From positions 5,766,001-5,830,000 of the forward strand of contig NZ_CP059165.1 of NCBI RefSeq assembly GCF_013466425.1: 64,000 nucleotides of DNA, given 5' to 3'. Shown here piece by piece: positions 49,800 through 58,906 of this stretch. This DNA comes from Mycobacterium vicinigordonae. GTDB lineage: Bacteria; Actinomycetota; Actinomycetes; Mycobacteriales; Mycobacteriaceae. The position numbers and the translations under genes were made by a program. The notes beneath the pieces are model-generated. The model had not been told where the DNA came from and searched no databases. It was given only the letters and a program-made list of their open reading frames with translations. Numbering within the stretch: position 1 is the first letter of the stretch; each line of letters begins with the position of its first letter.

Positions 49800-50314
49800 C
49801 AGCGGCTCAGGGTCAGGGAAGTCGGCCGAACGCCAGCCCGGCCGGCGGGTTGCAATCGATACAGCAGCTCGACGACGGGGTGCCGGCCGTCGGCGAGCGT
49901 CAGCTCGGCGCCGGGGTCGACATCCAGCCACGGGATCAACACAAAAGCCCGCAGCTGTGCCCGTGGGTGCGGCAGGATCAGGTCGCGCTCGTTGCTGATG
50001 ATCTCGCCGTCGGCGTCGTAACACGCGATCAGATCCACGTCCAGAGTGCGCGGGCCCCAGTGCACTTCGCGCTCCCGTTGCGCCGCCCGCTCATATTCAC
50101 CGGCCCGGCGCAGCCAGCCACGGGCGTCGCAGGCCGGGTCGTCGGCGATCAGCACCGCGTTGAGGAACGGGTCCTGCTCGACCCCACCCCACGGGTCTGT
50201 TTCGTAGACCTGTGACGACGCCGCGACGGCGTCGCCGAGCCCGGTGATCACCGACTGCAGCCGGGCCAGCCGGTCGCCGAGGTTGGCTCCGATAGACAGC
50301 ACCACCCTGGTCAT
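49799..50314 (-). CDS. folK: HPPK: hydroxymethyldihydropterin pyrophosphokinase
   Basis: A 171-residue HPPK with VVLSIGANLGDR (residues 4-15), QDPFLNAV and the signature RTLDVDLIACYD (metal-binding Asp pair). It transfers pyrophosphate from ATP to 6-hydroxymethyl-7,8-dihydropterin, feeding FolP. It lies 13 bases after folB in the folE-folP-folB-folK order. Confidence 0.96.
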   Translation of the reverse strand: MTRVVLSIGANLGDRLARLQSVITGLGDAVAASSQVYETDPWGGVEQDPFLNAVLIADDPACDARGWLRRAGEYERAAQREREVHWGPRTLDVDLIACYDADGEIISNERDLILPHPRAQLRAFVLIPWLDVDPGAELTLADGRHPVVELLYRLQPAGRAGVRPTSLTLSR

Positions 50315-50327
50315 CCCGCCACACCCG

Positions 50328-50723
50328 TCATACGCTCGCCGGAACCACCGAGCCTCGGCCGCCCCGCCGGGAGCGCCGAGTCACCACGGCCACGTCGTCG
50401 AAGCCCTGGGAAATGGGCGCCTGCGGCTTGTGCACAGTGACTTCGACGGCGTGCACCCGCTCGTCCTTGATCACCTCGTCGGCGATCTCGGCGCCGACTG
50501 TTTCGATCAGGTTGCGCGGGGTGCCGCCGACGACGTCGGCGGCCAATTGGGCCAGCACGCTGTAGTCGTAGGTGTCGGTCAGATCGTCACTCGCCGCGGC
50601 TTGTGCCAGGTCGATCCACACGATCACGTCGACGACGAAGTCCTGCCCATTACTTCGCTCGTGTTCGAAAACGCCGTGTCGGCCGCGAACTACCAGACCG
50701 CGCAACTCGATTCGATCAGCCAT
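50328..50723 (-). CDS. folB: Dihydroneopterin aldolase
   Basis: A 131-residue FolB with the early [11 protein letters not shown] (catalytic Glu region, residues about 12-22), YDYSVLAQL and a conserved Lys in VHKPQAPI. It produces 6-hydroxymethyl-dihydropterin. It overlaps the 3' end of folP1 by eight bases. Confidence 0.95.
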   Translation of the reverse strand: MADRIELRGLVVRGRHGVFEHERSNGQDFVVDVIVWIDLAQAAASDDLTDTYDYSVLAQLAADVVGGTPRNLIETVGAEIADEVIKDERVHAVEVTVHKPQAPISQGFDDVAVVTRRSRRGGRGSVVPASV

Positions 50724-51552
50724 TGGTCGCCGTTCCTTTCCCCCAGGCGCGGATCACCTCGAGCGCGTCCGCCGAGGCGCGCACGTCGTGCACGCGGACC
50801 CCCCAAGCGCCGTGCAGCGCCGCCAACGCCGAGATCACCGCCGTCGCCGTGTCACGACCCTCGGGCGGCCGTGGGGTGCCGTCCGGGTCGGCCAGCAACG
50901 CACCGAGAAATCGCTTGCGTGAGGCGCCGACGAGCACCGGCACCCCGGTTCCGACCAGCTCGGGCAAGCTGTGCAGCAACGCCCAATTGTGTTGTCCGGT
51001 CTTGGCGAAACCCAGCCCCGGGTCGATCACCAGCATGGCCGGATCGACGCCAGCGGCTACCGCGTCGTCGACGCTGGCGAGCAGGTCGGCACGCACCTCG
51101 GACACCACATCCCGGTAGGCCGGAACGTGGTGCGGACGCTCTGCCGACACCGGCCGCCAATGCATCAGCACCCATGGCACTTTCGCCTCCGCCAGCAACG
51201 GGGCCATCGCCGGGTCGGCGCGGCCGCCGGACACGTCGTTGACAATCCGGGCGCCGCGCTCCAGCGCCTCAGCAGCGACCTTGGCATGCATGGTGTCAAT
51301 GCTGACCGTGATTCCTTGCGCTGCAAGCCCTTCGATCACCGGAAGGACACGGCGGGCCTCGATGCCGGGGTCCACCGGGATAGCGCCGGGACGGGTCGAC
51401 GCGCCGCCGACGTCGACGACCCCCGCACCCTGGGCGGCCAGCGCCAGACCGTGCTCGACCGCACCGCTGGGATCCAGGTAACGCCCGCCGTCGGAGAACG
51501 AGTCTTCGGTGACATTGAGCACCCCCATCACCTGCACGGGCGCCGAACTCAC
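50716..51552 (-). CDS. folP1: Dihydropteroate synthase
   Basis: A 278-residue TIM-barrel DHPS with [16 protein letters not shown] (residues 10-25; a Glu after the Thr), [12 protein letters not shown] and DPGLGFAKT, and Lys/Arg in VGASRKRF. It is the sulfonamide target that joins pterin pyrophosphate with p-aminobenzoate. The start overlaps the folE stop as ATGA. Confidence 0.96.
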   Translation of the reverse strand: MSSAPVQVMGVLNVTEDSFSDGGRYLDPSGAVEHGLALAAQGAGVVDVGGASTRPGAIPVDPGIEARRVLPVIEGLAAQGITVSIDTMHAKVAAEALERGARIVNDVSGGRADPAMAPLLAEAKVPWVLMHWRPVSAERPHHVPAYRDVVSEVRADLLASVDDAVAAGVDPAMLVIDPGLGFAKTGQHNWALLHSLPELVGTGVPVLVGASRKRFLGALLADPDGTPRPPEGRDTATAVISALAALHGAWGVRVHDVRASADALEVIRAWGKGTATNG

Positions 51553-52151
51553 TTGCGCAGGATGAGATCGAGCGCTTCGGCTCGAGACGCGGCATCGGTC
51601 TTGAACTGACCGCGCACCGCCGACGTCGTGGTGGTGGAACCGGGTTTACGCACACCCCGCATCGCCATACACAGGTGCTCGGCCTCGACCACCACGATCA
51701 CTCCGCGGGGATTCAGCTTCCGCACCAGGGCGTCGGCGATCTGGCTGGTGAGCCGTTCCTGCACCTGCGGGCGCTTAGCGTAAAGGTCAACCAGCCGAGC
51801 GATTTTCGACAAACCGGTGACCCGGCCGTCCGCGCCCGGGATGTAGCCGACGTGCGCCACACCGTGGAACGACACCAGATGGTGTTCGCAGGTCGAGTAC
51901 ATCGGGATCTCTTTGACGATCACCAATTCGTCGTGGTCTTCGTCGAACATGGTGTTGAGCACCGACGCCGGATCGGTGTAGAGACCCGCAAATATTTCGC
52001 GGTAAGCCCGGACCACGCGAGCAGGCGTGTCCCGCAGCCCATTTCGATCGGGATCCTCGCCGATCGCAATGAGCAGCTCGCGAACCGCGGCCTCGGCGCG
52101 CACTCGATCGAACTCGCCCACGCGGCCATCCCTGGAATCCAGCTGCGTCAT
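51549..52151 (-). CDS. folE: GTP cyclohydrolase I
   Basis: A 200-residue GCH-I with zinc ligands in CEHH ([12 protein letters not shown]) and the second Cys in [11 protein letters not shown]. It opens GTP to dihydroneopterin triphosphate, the first folate step. ATG 52151 gives [14 protein letters not shown] and the family length; the longer open frame to 52316 is antisense-like Pro/Arg-rich sequence inside ftsH. It starts 14 bases after ftsH. Confidence 0.96.
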   Translation of the reverse strand: MTQLDSRDGRVGEFDRVRAEAAVRELLIAIGEDPDRNGLRDTPARVVRAYREIFAGLYTDPASVLNTMFDEDHDELVIVKEIPMYSTCEHHLVSFHGVAHVGYIPGADGRVTGLSKIARLVDLYAKRPQVQERLTSQIADALVRKLNPRGVIVVVEAEHLCMAMRGVRKPGSTTTTSAVRGQFKTDAASRAEALDLILRK

Positions 52152-52165
52152 CAAGCCTCCGTCGA

Positions 52166-54415
52166 TCAGCCGTGGGCCGGGGGGTTGGACCGGGTCACGT
52201 CCTTGTCGCGCTGGGGGTCGAACTGGGGACGGGACTCGTCGGTGTCCGAGTCGGTATCCGGGCTGGGATAACTGGGGGCTGGTTGGGGACGGTCGGGAGC
52301 TGACTTGGGCGGCCACCCGGGCGCGCTCCAGCCCGCCGGGGCGCCATAGTCGGGCTGGGTGGCGCCGTGCGAACCGTTCGGGCCCTGCGAACCGCCGCCG
52401 TTACCTTTGGCTTTGCCGGCGGCCTCCTCGGCGGCCTTGCTGGCTTGCGCGATCGCTACTTTGAACGCGGGCTCGGGCACCGGTTGCGGCCACGGCTCGC
52501 CGCGCTCGATCGCCAGTTCCCCGGGTGTCTTGATGGGCGGCTTGTCCGACGGGATACGGCCACCAAAGTCGTCGAACATAGTCAGCCTGGGTCGCTTCTC
52601 CACGTCGCCGAAGATTGCCTCCAGCTCGGGCCGGTGCAGCGTTTCCTTTTCCAGCAGCTCACCGGCCAGGGTGTCCAGCACGTCGCGGTATTCGGTGAGG
52701 ATCTCCCAGGCCTCGGTGTGCGCCGCTTCGATCAGCTTGCGGACCTCTTCGTCGATTTCACGCGCGACCTCATGCGAGTAGTCGGATTGGGTTCCCATCG
52801 AGCGGCCCAGGAACGGGTCGCCGTGTTCGGTGCCGTACTTGACGGCGCCCAGCCGCGCACTCATGCCGTACTCGGTCACCATCGCGCGCGCGATCTTGGT
52901 GGCCTGTTCTATGTCGGAGACCGCACCGGTGGTCGGTTCGCGGAACACCAGTTCCTCGGCAGCGCGGCCACCCATCGCGAACACCAACTGAGCGATCATC
53001 TCCGAGCGGGTCCGCAGGCCCTTGTCGTCTTCCGGTACCGCGACCGCGTGGCCACCCGTGCGACCGCGGGCCAGGATCGTCACCTTGTACACCGGGTCGA
53101 TGTCCGGCATCGCCCACGCGGCGAGGGTGTGGCCGCCCTCGTGGTAGGCGGTGATCTTTTTCTCCTGCTCGCTGATCAACCTGCCCTTGCGGCGCGGTCC
53201 GCCGATGACCCGGTCGACCGCCTCCTCCAGCGCCGCGCCGGTAATCACGGTGCCGTTCTCGCGGGCGGTCAGCAACGCTGCCTCGTTGACGACATTGGCC
53301 AGGTCGGCGCCGGTCATGCCGACGGTGCGCTTGGCCAGCCCGTCCAGGTCGGCGTCCTCGGCGATGGGCTTGCCTTTGGAATGCACCCGCAGCACCGCCC
53401 GGCGCCCGGCCAGGTCGGGGTTGGACACTGGGATCTGCCGATCGAAACGCCCAGGCCGCAGCAGTGCCGGGTCCAGGATGTCGGGGCGGTTGGTGGCCGC
53501 GATCAAGATGACGCCGGCGCGGTCGCCGAAGCCGTCCATCTCCACCAGCAACTGGTTCAGCGTCTGTTCGCGCTCGTCGTGCCCGCCGCCCAGGCCGGCG
53601 CCGCGCTGCCGGCCCACCGCGTCGATCTCGTCGACGAAGATGATGCATGGGCTGTTCTGTTTGGCCTGCTCGAACAGGTCCCGGACGCGGGATGCGCCGA
53701 CACCGACGAACATCTCGACGAAGTCCGAGCCGGAGATGGTGAAAAAGGGAACGCCCGCTTCTCCTGCTACCGCCCTGGCGAGCAGCGTCTTGCCGGTGCC
53801 GGGCGGTCCGTAGAGCAGCACACCTTTGGGGATCTTGGCGCCCAGCGCCTGGTAGCGGCTGGGGTTCTGCAGGAAGTCCTTGATCTCGTAGAGCTCCTCG
53901 ACCGCTTCGTCGACGCCGGCGACGTCGGCGAAGGTGGTCTTGGGCATGTCTTTGGACAGCTGCTTGGCGCGCGACTTACCGAAGCCGAAGCCCATCCGCG
54001 CGCCGCCCTGCATGCGCGAGAACATCACGAACAAGCCCACCAGCAGCAACAGCGGCAGCGCGTAGACCAACAGTTCGCCGATCAGGCTGCCTTCGTTGAC
54101 GACGGTGCTGACTTTGGCGTTCTTGGCGTTCAACGCATTGAAAAGGTCGACGCCGAAGCCAGTGGGGTATTTGGTGATGACCTTGTCGGAGTTCTCTGTG
54201 TCGCCATTGCCCTTTTTCAGGGTCAATCTCACCTGCTGTTCACGGTCGTCGATCTGCGCGCTCTTGACGTTGTCGCTGCTGATCTGCGCCATCGCGACCG
54301 AGGTGTCCACGGGCTTGTAGCCGCGGGTGTCATCGCTGAAATAGAAGAACGACCAGCCGAGTAGCACCAGAACAGCAACCGCCGTCAGGGTGCGGATCAC
54401 GTTTCTACGGTTCAT
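52166..54415 (-). CDS. ftsH: ATP-dependent zinc metalloprotease FtsH
   Basis: A 749-residue membrane AAA protease. Two N-terminal membrane segments (about 8-26 and 112-130) enclose a periplasmic domain. Walker A GPPGTGKT, second-region [19 protein letters not shown], and the zinc site HEGGH (His425-His429) follow. The C-terminus is a long Pro/Gly/Gln-rich tail typical of mycobacterial FtsH. ATG 54415 was chosen (MNRRNVIRT); 13 extra residues are possible from 54454. It degrades membrane and short-lived proteins. Confidence 0.97.
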   Translation of the reverse strand: MNRRNVIRTLTAVAVLVLLGWSFFYFSDDTRGYKPVDTSVAMAQISSDNVKSAQIDDREQQVRLTLKKGNGDTENSDKVITKYPTGFGVDLFNALNAKNAKVSTVVNEGSLIGELLVYALPLLLLVGLFVMFSRMQGGARMGFGFGKSRAKQLSKDMPKTTFADVAGVDEAVEELYEIKDFLQNPSRYQALGAKIPKGVLLYGPPGTGKTLLARAVAGEAGVPFFTISGSDFVEMFVGVGASRVRDLFEQAKQNSPCIIFVDEIDAVGRQRGAGLGGGHDEREQTLNQLLVEMDGFGDRAGVILIAATNRPDILDPALLRPGRFDRQIPVSNPDLAGRRAVLRVHSKGKPIAEDADLDGLAKRTVGMTGADLANVVNEAALLTARENGTVITGAALEEAVDRVIGGPRRKGRLISEQEKKITAYHEGGHTLAAWAMPDIDPVYKVTILARGRTGGHAVAVPEDDKGLRTRSEMIAQLVFAMGGRAAEELVFREPTTGAVSDIEQATKIARAMVTEYGMSARLGAVKYGTEHGDPFLGRSMGTQSDYSHEVAREIDEEVRKLIEAAHTEAWEILTEYRDVLDTLAGELLEKETLHRPELEAIFGDVEKRPRLTMFDDFGGRIPSDKPPIKTPGELAIERGEPWPQPVPEPAFKVAIAQASKAAEEAAGKAKGNGGGSQGPNGSHGATQPDYGAPAGWSAPGWPPKSAPDRPQPAPSYPSPDTDSDTDESRPQFDPQRDKDVTRSNPPAHG

Positions 54416-54609
54416 CAAGCATCGGCCGTGCCGGCCAGGTCCTTCCCGATACACACAGCTGGAAATGTCCAGGCTACCGCTATCGGCTGACGCCAGTAGC
54501 GGCAGAGCGGAGCTAGGTCTCTGGTGACAACTCGTGACGACGAGCAGCGGTTCCCGGCGCCGCCGGACGCGCGCGGCGCCGGGGCCGCCGTCGGGTGCTA
54601 GTTCGGGCG

Positions 54610-55023
54610 CTAGTTGTAGTAGCGGGCCTCCACCACGTTGCCGTCTGGATCGGCGAAGTAGTAACCCTGCGGGGCCCAGCCCTGGGCGCCGAAGGAGTTG
54701 TCCAGCCGCGCGCTGGTATCCACCCCCTCCGCCTGCAGCCGTCGATCCAGCGCGTCGTATTCGTCCTTCGACATCGCCAGGCAGACGTGGTTCACGCGAT
54801 GGCCCGCGCTACCGGCGACCTTGGTCATCGCCTCCGTGAAGGGAGCGCCGTCGACAGCCATCAGGTCGATGATCGCGTCGTCGCACACCCGCACACTCGG
54901 AAACGGCGCCTGTCCGGCCTCGTACTCCTCGAAACGCACCGGCGCCAACCCCACCACGCGGGTGTAGAAGTCCATCGACGCACGTGGATCCCGTGTCCAC
55001 AGCACTATGTGGTCCAGCCTCAT
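54610..55023 (-). CDS. VOC-family (glyoxalase-like) protein
   Basis: A 137-residue single-module VOC protein: [19 protein letters not shown] at the start, HVCLAM in the middle, and [17 protein letters not shown] at the end supply the possible metal residues His4, His near 80 and Glu near 133. By family it could be a glyoxalase, dioxygenase or resistance protein. It is divergent from ephA with 66 bases between. In M. tuberculosis the espACD region occupies this position. Confidence 0.85.
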   Translation of the reverse strand: MRLDHIVLWTRDPRASMDFYTRVVGLAPVRFEEYEAGQAPFPSVRVCDDAIIDLMAVDGAPFTEAMTKVAGSAGHRVNHVCLAMSKDEYDALDRRLQAEGVDTSARLDNSFGAQGWAPQGYYFADPDGNVVEARYYN

Positions 55024-55089
55024 GGATCCAATGGTCCTCGGCCCCGCCCGAACCTTCTCAGCCGGGTGTCGTTGTGATTTGGTGAGAAT

Positions 55090-56055
55090 ATGAGCTCATC
55101 TACCGAGCGGTTAGTCGAAACCAACGGCGTGCAACTGAAAGTGGTCGAGGCCGGTGATCCGGGCGCACCGGTCGTGGTGCTGTGCCACGGATTTCCCGAA
55201 TTGGCCTACTCCTGGCGACACCAGATTCCGGCCCTCGCTGACGCCGGCTACCGCGTGCTGGCGCCCGACCAGCGCGGCTACGGCGGATCGTCGCGTCCGG
55301 ATGCGGTCGAGGTCTACGACATCCACCACTTGACGGGCGACCTCGTAGGTTTGCTCGACGACGTCGGGGCCGACAAGGCCGTCTGGGTCGGGCACGACTG
55401 GGGTGCCGCCGTCGTCTGGAACGCGCCGTTGCTGCATCCCGATCGAGTGGCCGCCGTCGCCGCACTGAGTGTGCCGGTCACCCCCCGCCCGAAAGTCGCT
55501 CCGACGACGGCGTGGCGACGCATGTTCGGTGACAACTTCTTCTACATCCTCTACTTCCAGGAGCCCGGTGTCGCCGACGCCGAACTGGGCAGCGACCCGG
55601 GCCGCACCATGCGCCGGATGATGGGCGGTTTGCGTCTGTCCGACGACCACAGCGCCGGATTGCGTATGGTGGCCCCCGGACCTGACGGATTCATCGACCG
55701 GCTTCCCGAGCCCGCGGGGCTTCCCGACTGGATTAGTCAGGACGAACTCGACCACTACATAGCCGAATTCACCCGGACCGGATTCACCGGCGGCCTGAAC
55801 TGGTACCGCAATTTCGACCGCAACTGGGAAACCACGCCAGATCTCGCCGGTGCCACCATCGGGGTGCCGTGCCTGTTCATCGGCGGGACAGCAGACCCGG
55901 TGCTGAGCTTCACCCGCACCGACCGGGCCGCCGAAGCGATCACCGGCCCGTTCCGCGAGGTGATGATCGACGGTGCCGGACACTGGATACAACAGGAACG
56001 ACCCGACGAGGTCAATGCGACGCTTCTCGAATTCCTCAAAGGAGTGGAATGGTGA
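55090..56055 (+). CDS. ephA: Epoxide hydrolase EphA
   Basis: A 321-residue alpha/beta-hydrolase-fold epoxide hydrolase. The HGFPE oxyanion motif (residues about 34-38), nucleophile Asp in GHDWGAA (about residue 105) and final His in GAGHWIQQE are all visible, with cap-domain tyrosines in FFYILYF and NWYRNF. It opens epoxides to diols and is likely detoxifying or lipid-directed. It leads a three-gene operon; its stop overlaps the next start as GTGA. Confidence 0.93.
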   Translation: MSSSTERLVETNGVQLKVVEAGDPGAPVVVLCHGFPELAYSWRHQIPALADAGYRVLAPDQRGYGGSSRPDAVEVYDIHHLTGDLVGLLDDVGADKAVWVGHDWGAAVVWNAPLLHPDRVAAVAALSVPVTPRPKVAPTTAWRRMFGDNFFYILYFQEPGVADAELGSDPGRTMRRMMGGLRLSDDHSAGLRMVAPGPDGFIDRLPEPAGLPDWISQDELDHYIAEFTRTGFTGGLNWYRNFDRNWETTPDLAGATIGVPCLFIGGTADPVLSFTRTDRAAEAITGPFREVMIDGAGHWIQQERPDEVNATLLEFLKGVEW

Positions 56056-57239
56056 GTGCACCAATGCGTTTCGGCGTATTCATCACGCCATTTCACCCGA
56101 CCGGCCAATCTCCAACGGTGGCACTGGAATACGACATGGAGCGTGTCGTCGCTCTGGACCGTCTGGGCTATGACGAGGCATGGTTCGGCGAACATCATTC
56201 CGGCGGTTATGAACTGATCGCCTGCCCGGAAGTCTTCATCGCCGCCGCAGCGGAGCGGACCAAGCACATTAGGCTGGGCACCGGCGTGGTCTCACTGCCC
56301 TACCACCATCCGCTGATGGTGGCCGACCGGTGGGTGCTGCTCGACCACCTGACCCGCGGCCGCGTCATGTTCGGCACCGGCCCCGGCGCGCTTCCTTCCG
56401 ACGCCTACATGATGGGCATCGACCCGGTCGAACAACGACGAATGATGCAGGAGTCGCTGGAGGCGATTCTGGCGTTGTTCCGCGCTGCACCCGAAGAGCG
56501 AATCGACCGTCACACCGAATGGTTCACCCTCCGTGACGCGCAACTGCACATCCGCCCGTACACCTGGCCTTATCCCGAAATATCCACGGCAGCAATGATT
56601 TCCCCGTCCGGACCGCGGTTGGCCGGTGCGCTGGGCACGTCGCTGCTGTCGCTGTCGATGTCAGTGCCCGGCGGTTATGCGGCGCTGGAAAATACCTGGC
56701 AGGTGGTATGTGAGCAGGCCGCCAAAGCAGGCCGGGCGCAGCCCGACCGCGGCGACTGGCGAGTCCTGAGCATCATGCACCTCGCCGACACCCGCGACCA
56801 GGCGATCCAAGACTGCACGTACGGGCTGATGGATTTCGCCAAATACTTCGGCGCCGCTGGGTTCGTCCCACTCGCGAACACGGTCGAGGGCGCGCAATCA
56901 CCGCGAGAGTTCGTCGAAGACTACGCGGCCAAGGGCAATTGCTGCATCGGAACCCCTGCGGATGCGATCGCCCACATCGAGGATCTGCTGGAACGATCCG
57001 GCGGGTTCGGGACGTTGTTGCTGCTCGGCCACGACTGGGCATCGCCACAGGCCACCTTCCATTCCTATGATCTGTTCGCGCGCAAGGTGATTCCCTATTT
57101 CAAGGGCCAACTCGAAGCGCCCCGAGCTTCGCACGAGTGGGCGAAGGACAAACGCGAGGAGCTGATCGGGCGCGCCGGTCAGGCAGTGGTGCAGGCCATC
57201 ACCCAACACGTGGCCGAGCACGATGGAGCCGGCAACTGA
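56052..57239 (+). CDS. LLM-class flavin-dependent monooxygenase (Rv3618-like)
   Basis: A 395-residue luciferase-like monooxygenase: RFGVFITPFHPTGQSP (start), DEAWFGEHHSGGYE, LGTGVVSLPYHHP and FGTGPGALPSDAYMMG are characteristic. It uses reduced flavin; substrate unknown. The start is GTG 56052 with AAAGGAG seven bases upstream (ATG 56049 is also possible), overlapping the ephA stop. Its stop overlaps the following dehydrogenase as TGATG. The set ephA-monooxygenase-dehydrogenase suggests a shared oxidative route. Confidence 0.92.
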   Translation: MSAPMRFGVFITPFHPTGQSPTVALEYDMERVVALDRLGYDEAWFGEHHSGGYELIACPEVFIAAAAERTKHIRLGTGVVSLPYHHPLMVADRWVLLDHLTRGRVMFGTGPGALPSDAYMMGIDPVEQRRMMQESLEAILALFRAAPEERIDRHTEWFTLRDAQLHIRPYTWPYPEISTAAMISPSGPRLAGALGTSLLSLSMSVPGGYAALENTWQVVCEQAAKAGRAQPDRGDWRVLSIMHLADTRDQAIQDCTYGLMDFAKYFGAAGFVPLANTVEGAQSPREFVEDYAAKGNCCIGTPADAIAHIEDLLERSGGFGTLLLLGHDWASPQATFHSYDLFARKVIPYFKGQLEAPRASHEWAKDKREELIGRAGQAVVQAITQHVAEHDGAGN

Positions 57240-58252
57240 TGCGGGCCTCGGTGTTGCGCGACGGACGCATGGTCTACCGCGACGACGTCCCCGACCCGGT
57301 TCCCGGACCGGGGCAGGTGCTGGTTAGGGTGCGGGCCTGCGGAATTTGCGGCTCCGACCTGCATTTCGCAGCGCACGGCGCCAGAGTATTGGAAATGAGC
57401 GGCGAATTGGCCGGTGCCGGCGGCGGGATGGACGTCGACCTGGGACGCGACATCTTCATGGGCCACGAGTTCAGCGCCGAAGTGCTCGATGCCGGACCCG
57501 GCACCGAGACCCATCCGCCGGGAACGTTGGTCACCTCACTGCCGGTGTTGTTGTCCGACAAGGGAGTCGAGCCGATCGTCTACAGCAACACCACGCTCGG
57601 CGGTTATGCCGAGCTGATGCTGCTCTCGGCGTCGCTGCTGTTGCCTGTTCCAAACGGGCTGAACGCCAAACACGCGGCGATGACCGAGCCGATGGCGGTG
57701 GGACTGCATGCGGTGAACAAGTCCGGGATCACGACCGACGAGTCGGCGCTGGTGCTGGGCTGTGGCCCCATCGGGCTCGCAATCATCGCAGCCCTTCACC
57801 AGCGCGGCGTGGAAAGCATTGTGGCGTCTGATTTCTCACCCACGCGCCGCGGGCTGGCTACCGTGATGGGCGCGCATCAGGTCATCGACCCGGCTCGCGG
57901 CTCACCGTTCGACGCCCTCAACGCGGGCGTGGTGTTCGAAGCGGTCGGCGTCCCTGGGATCATCGATGACGTGCTGCTGCGGGCAGGGCGCGGCACCCGG
58001 CTGATCGTCGCCGGGGTGTGCATGGAATCCGACCGTATCCACCCTTTCTTCGCCACCGCCAAAGAGATCAACATCCAGTTCTCGCTGGCCTACGACATGG
58101 CGGAGTTCACCGAGTCGCTGCGCGCGATCGCCGACGGCGACATCGATGTCAGCCCACTGATCACAGGCGAGGTCGGGCTGGACGGTGTCGGAAGAGCCTT
58201 CGACGACCTCGCTGACCCTGAACGGCACTGCAAGATCCTGGTGACGCCTTAA
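57239..58252 (+). CDS. Zinc-type alcohol dehydrogenase (MDR family)
   Basis: A 337-residue medium-chain dehydrogenase. Catalytic zinc ligand Cys in ACGICGSD (about residue 37), FMGHEF and the nucleotide motif LGCGPIGLA (about 172-180) are present; the four-cysteine structural zinc lobe is missing. NAD(P) use is expected, substrate unknown. Start ATG 57239 overlaps the monooxygenase stop. This gene does not occur here in the M. tuberculosis layout, where esxV/esxW follow Rv3618. Confidence 0.9.
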   Translation: MRASVLRDGRMVYRDDVPDPVPGPGQVLVRVRACGICGSDLHFAAHGARVLEMSGELAGAGGGMDVDLGRDIFMGHEFSAEVLDAGPGTETHPPGTLVTSLPVLLSDKGVEPIVYSNTTLGGYAELMLLSASLLLPVPNGLNAKHAAMTEPMAVGLHAVNKSGITTDESALVLGCGPIGLAIIAALHQRGVESIVASDFSPTRRGLATVMGAHQVIDPARGSPFDALNAGVVFEAVGVPGIIDDVLLRAGRGTRLIVAGVCMESDRIHPFFATAKEINIQFSLAYDMAEFTESLRAIADGDIDVSPLITGEVGLDGVGRAFDDLADPERHCKILVTP

Positions 58253-58614
58253 CTGTGCCGCCAGCTTCACGTCTGGGCGTTGCGCCGCAGCAGTATCGCG
58301 GGTTCGAGGGAACCGATGCCGCAGATTGTCCAGCAATTGACGGGCTTCGTGTAGCTCCCGGCGCAACTGCGCATCCCGTCGCACGCGGTGGTGGCGCTTC
58401 TGCAGGGCCGAAGGGCGGCGACGGTGTGGCGGTGTGTCGAGCTGACCTAAAATCTCCGTGATCGTATCCCGCAGCATCCGGGTCAGTATCGCCGCCTGCA
58501 ACGCGTCAACATCCTCGCTCACCCGGGATATTCTCCCCGAGAAGCGGTACAGGACACGGCCGACGAGCGACGATCAGGCATCCGAAATCTGAACACGAGT
58601 TGACGGGGAGTCCC
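58253..58614. other. Intergenic stretch with a possible short leftward gene
   Basis: A leftward frame beginning at GTG 58522 (GGGGAG about ten bases upstream) reads MSEDVDALQAAILTRMLRDT and on, basic and helical; third-position GC over the first 27 codons is about 74%. It has no stop before it runs antisense into the dehydrogenase (to 57902), so a real gene would have to overlap it by about 350 bases. It may be the 5' remnant of a broken gene. Otherwise nothing is seen here. Confidence 0.3.
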
Positions 58615-58833
58615 GTGTGGCGCAGTCTATTTCTCGTGATCGAGACCGCCGAGGAGCGACTGATCATCGAGCTGGAGAGACGGCTGATCGCCAGCTATGG
58701 ACATCTGGGGCAGGAGCAGATCTCGGTTGCGGTCCGCAGCGCCCATGCCGCGTTTGACCGAAGTCCGATCCGCGGCTTCGTTCCGCTGCTCGTCGAACGG
58801 CGTGCCCGCGCCGAACTCGCGCAAACCTACTAA
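58615..58833 (+). CDS. Small three-helix-bundle-domain protein
   Basis: A 72-residue helical protein with the pattern ELERRLIASYGHLGQEQISV, then AFDRSPIRGFVPLLVERRARAEL, which I recognise as the mycobacterial three-helix dimerisation domain also found fused to other proteins. There is no signal peptide or membrane segment. GTG 58615 has GGGGAG four bases upstream; TTG 58600 or GTG 58636 are alternatives. Function unknown. It stands alone between the dehydrogenase and the PPE gene. Confidence 0.65.
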   Translation: MWRSLFLVIETAEERLIIELERRLIASYGHLGQEQISVAVRSAHAAFDRSPIRGFVPLLVERRARAELAQTY

Positions 58834-58906
58834 CGCCCGAACGCAGAAAGCCGCCGAGACGCCAGCGACTCGACGGCCTTCTGCGATGGGCTCGCGGGCC
58901 TGAGTT

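Noticed and set aside
52367..54364. Very long open frame (about 665 codons) antisense to ftsH
   Set aside because: High-GC genomes keep antisense frames open; ftsH has every family motif, while the antisense product is Asp/Gly/Arg-rich without a recognisable domain.
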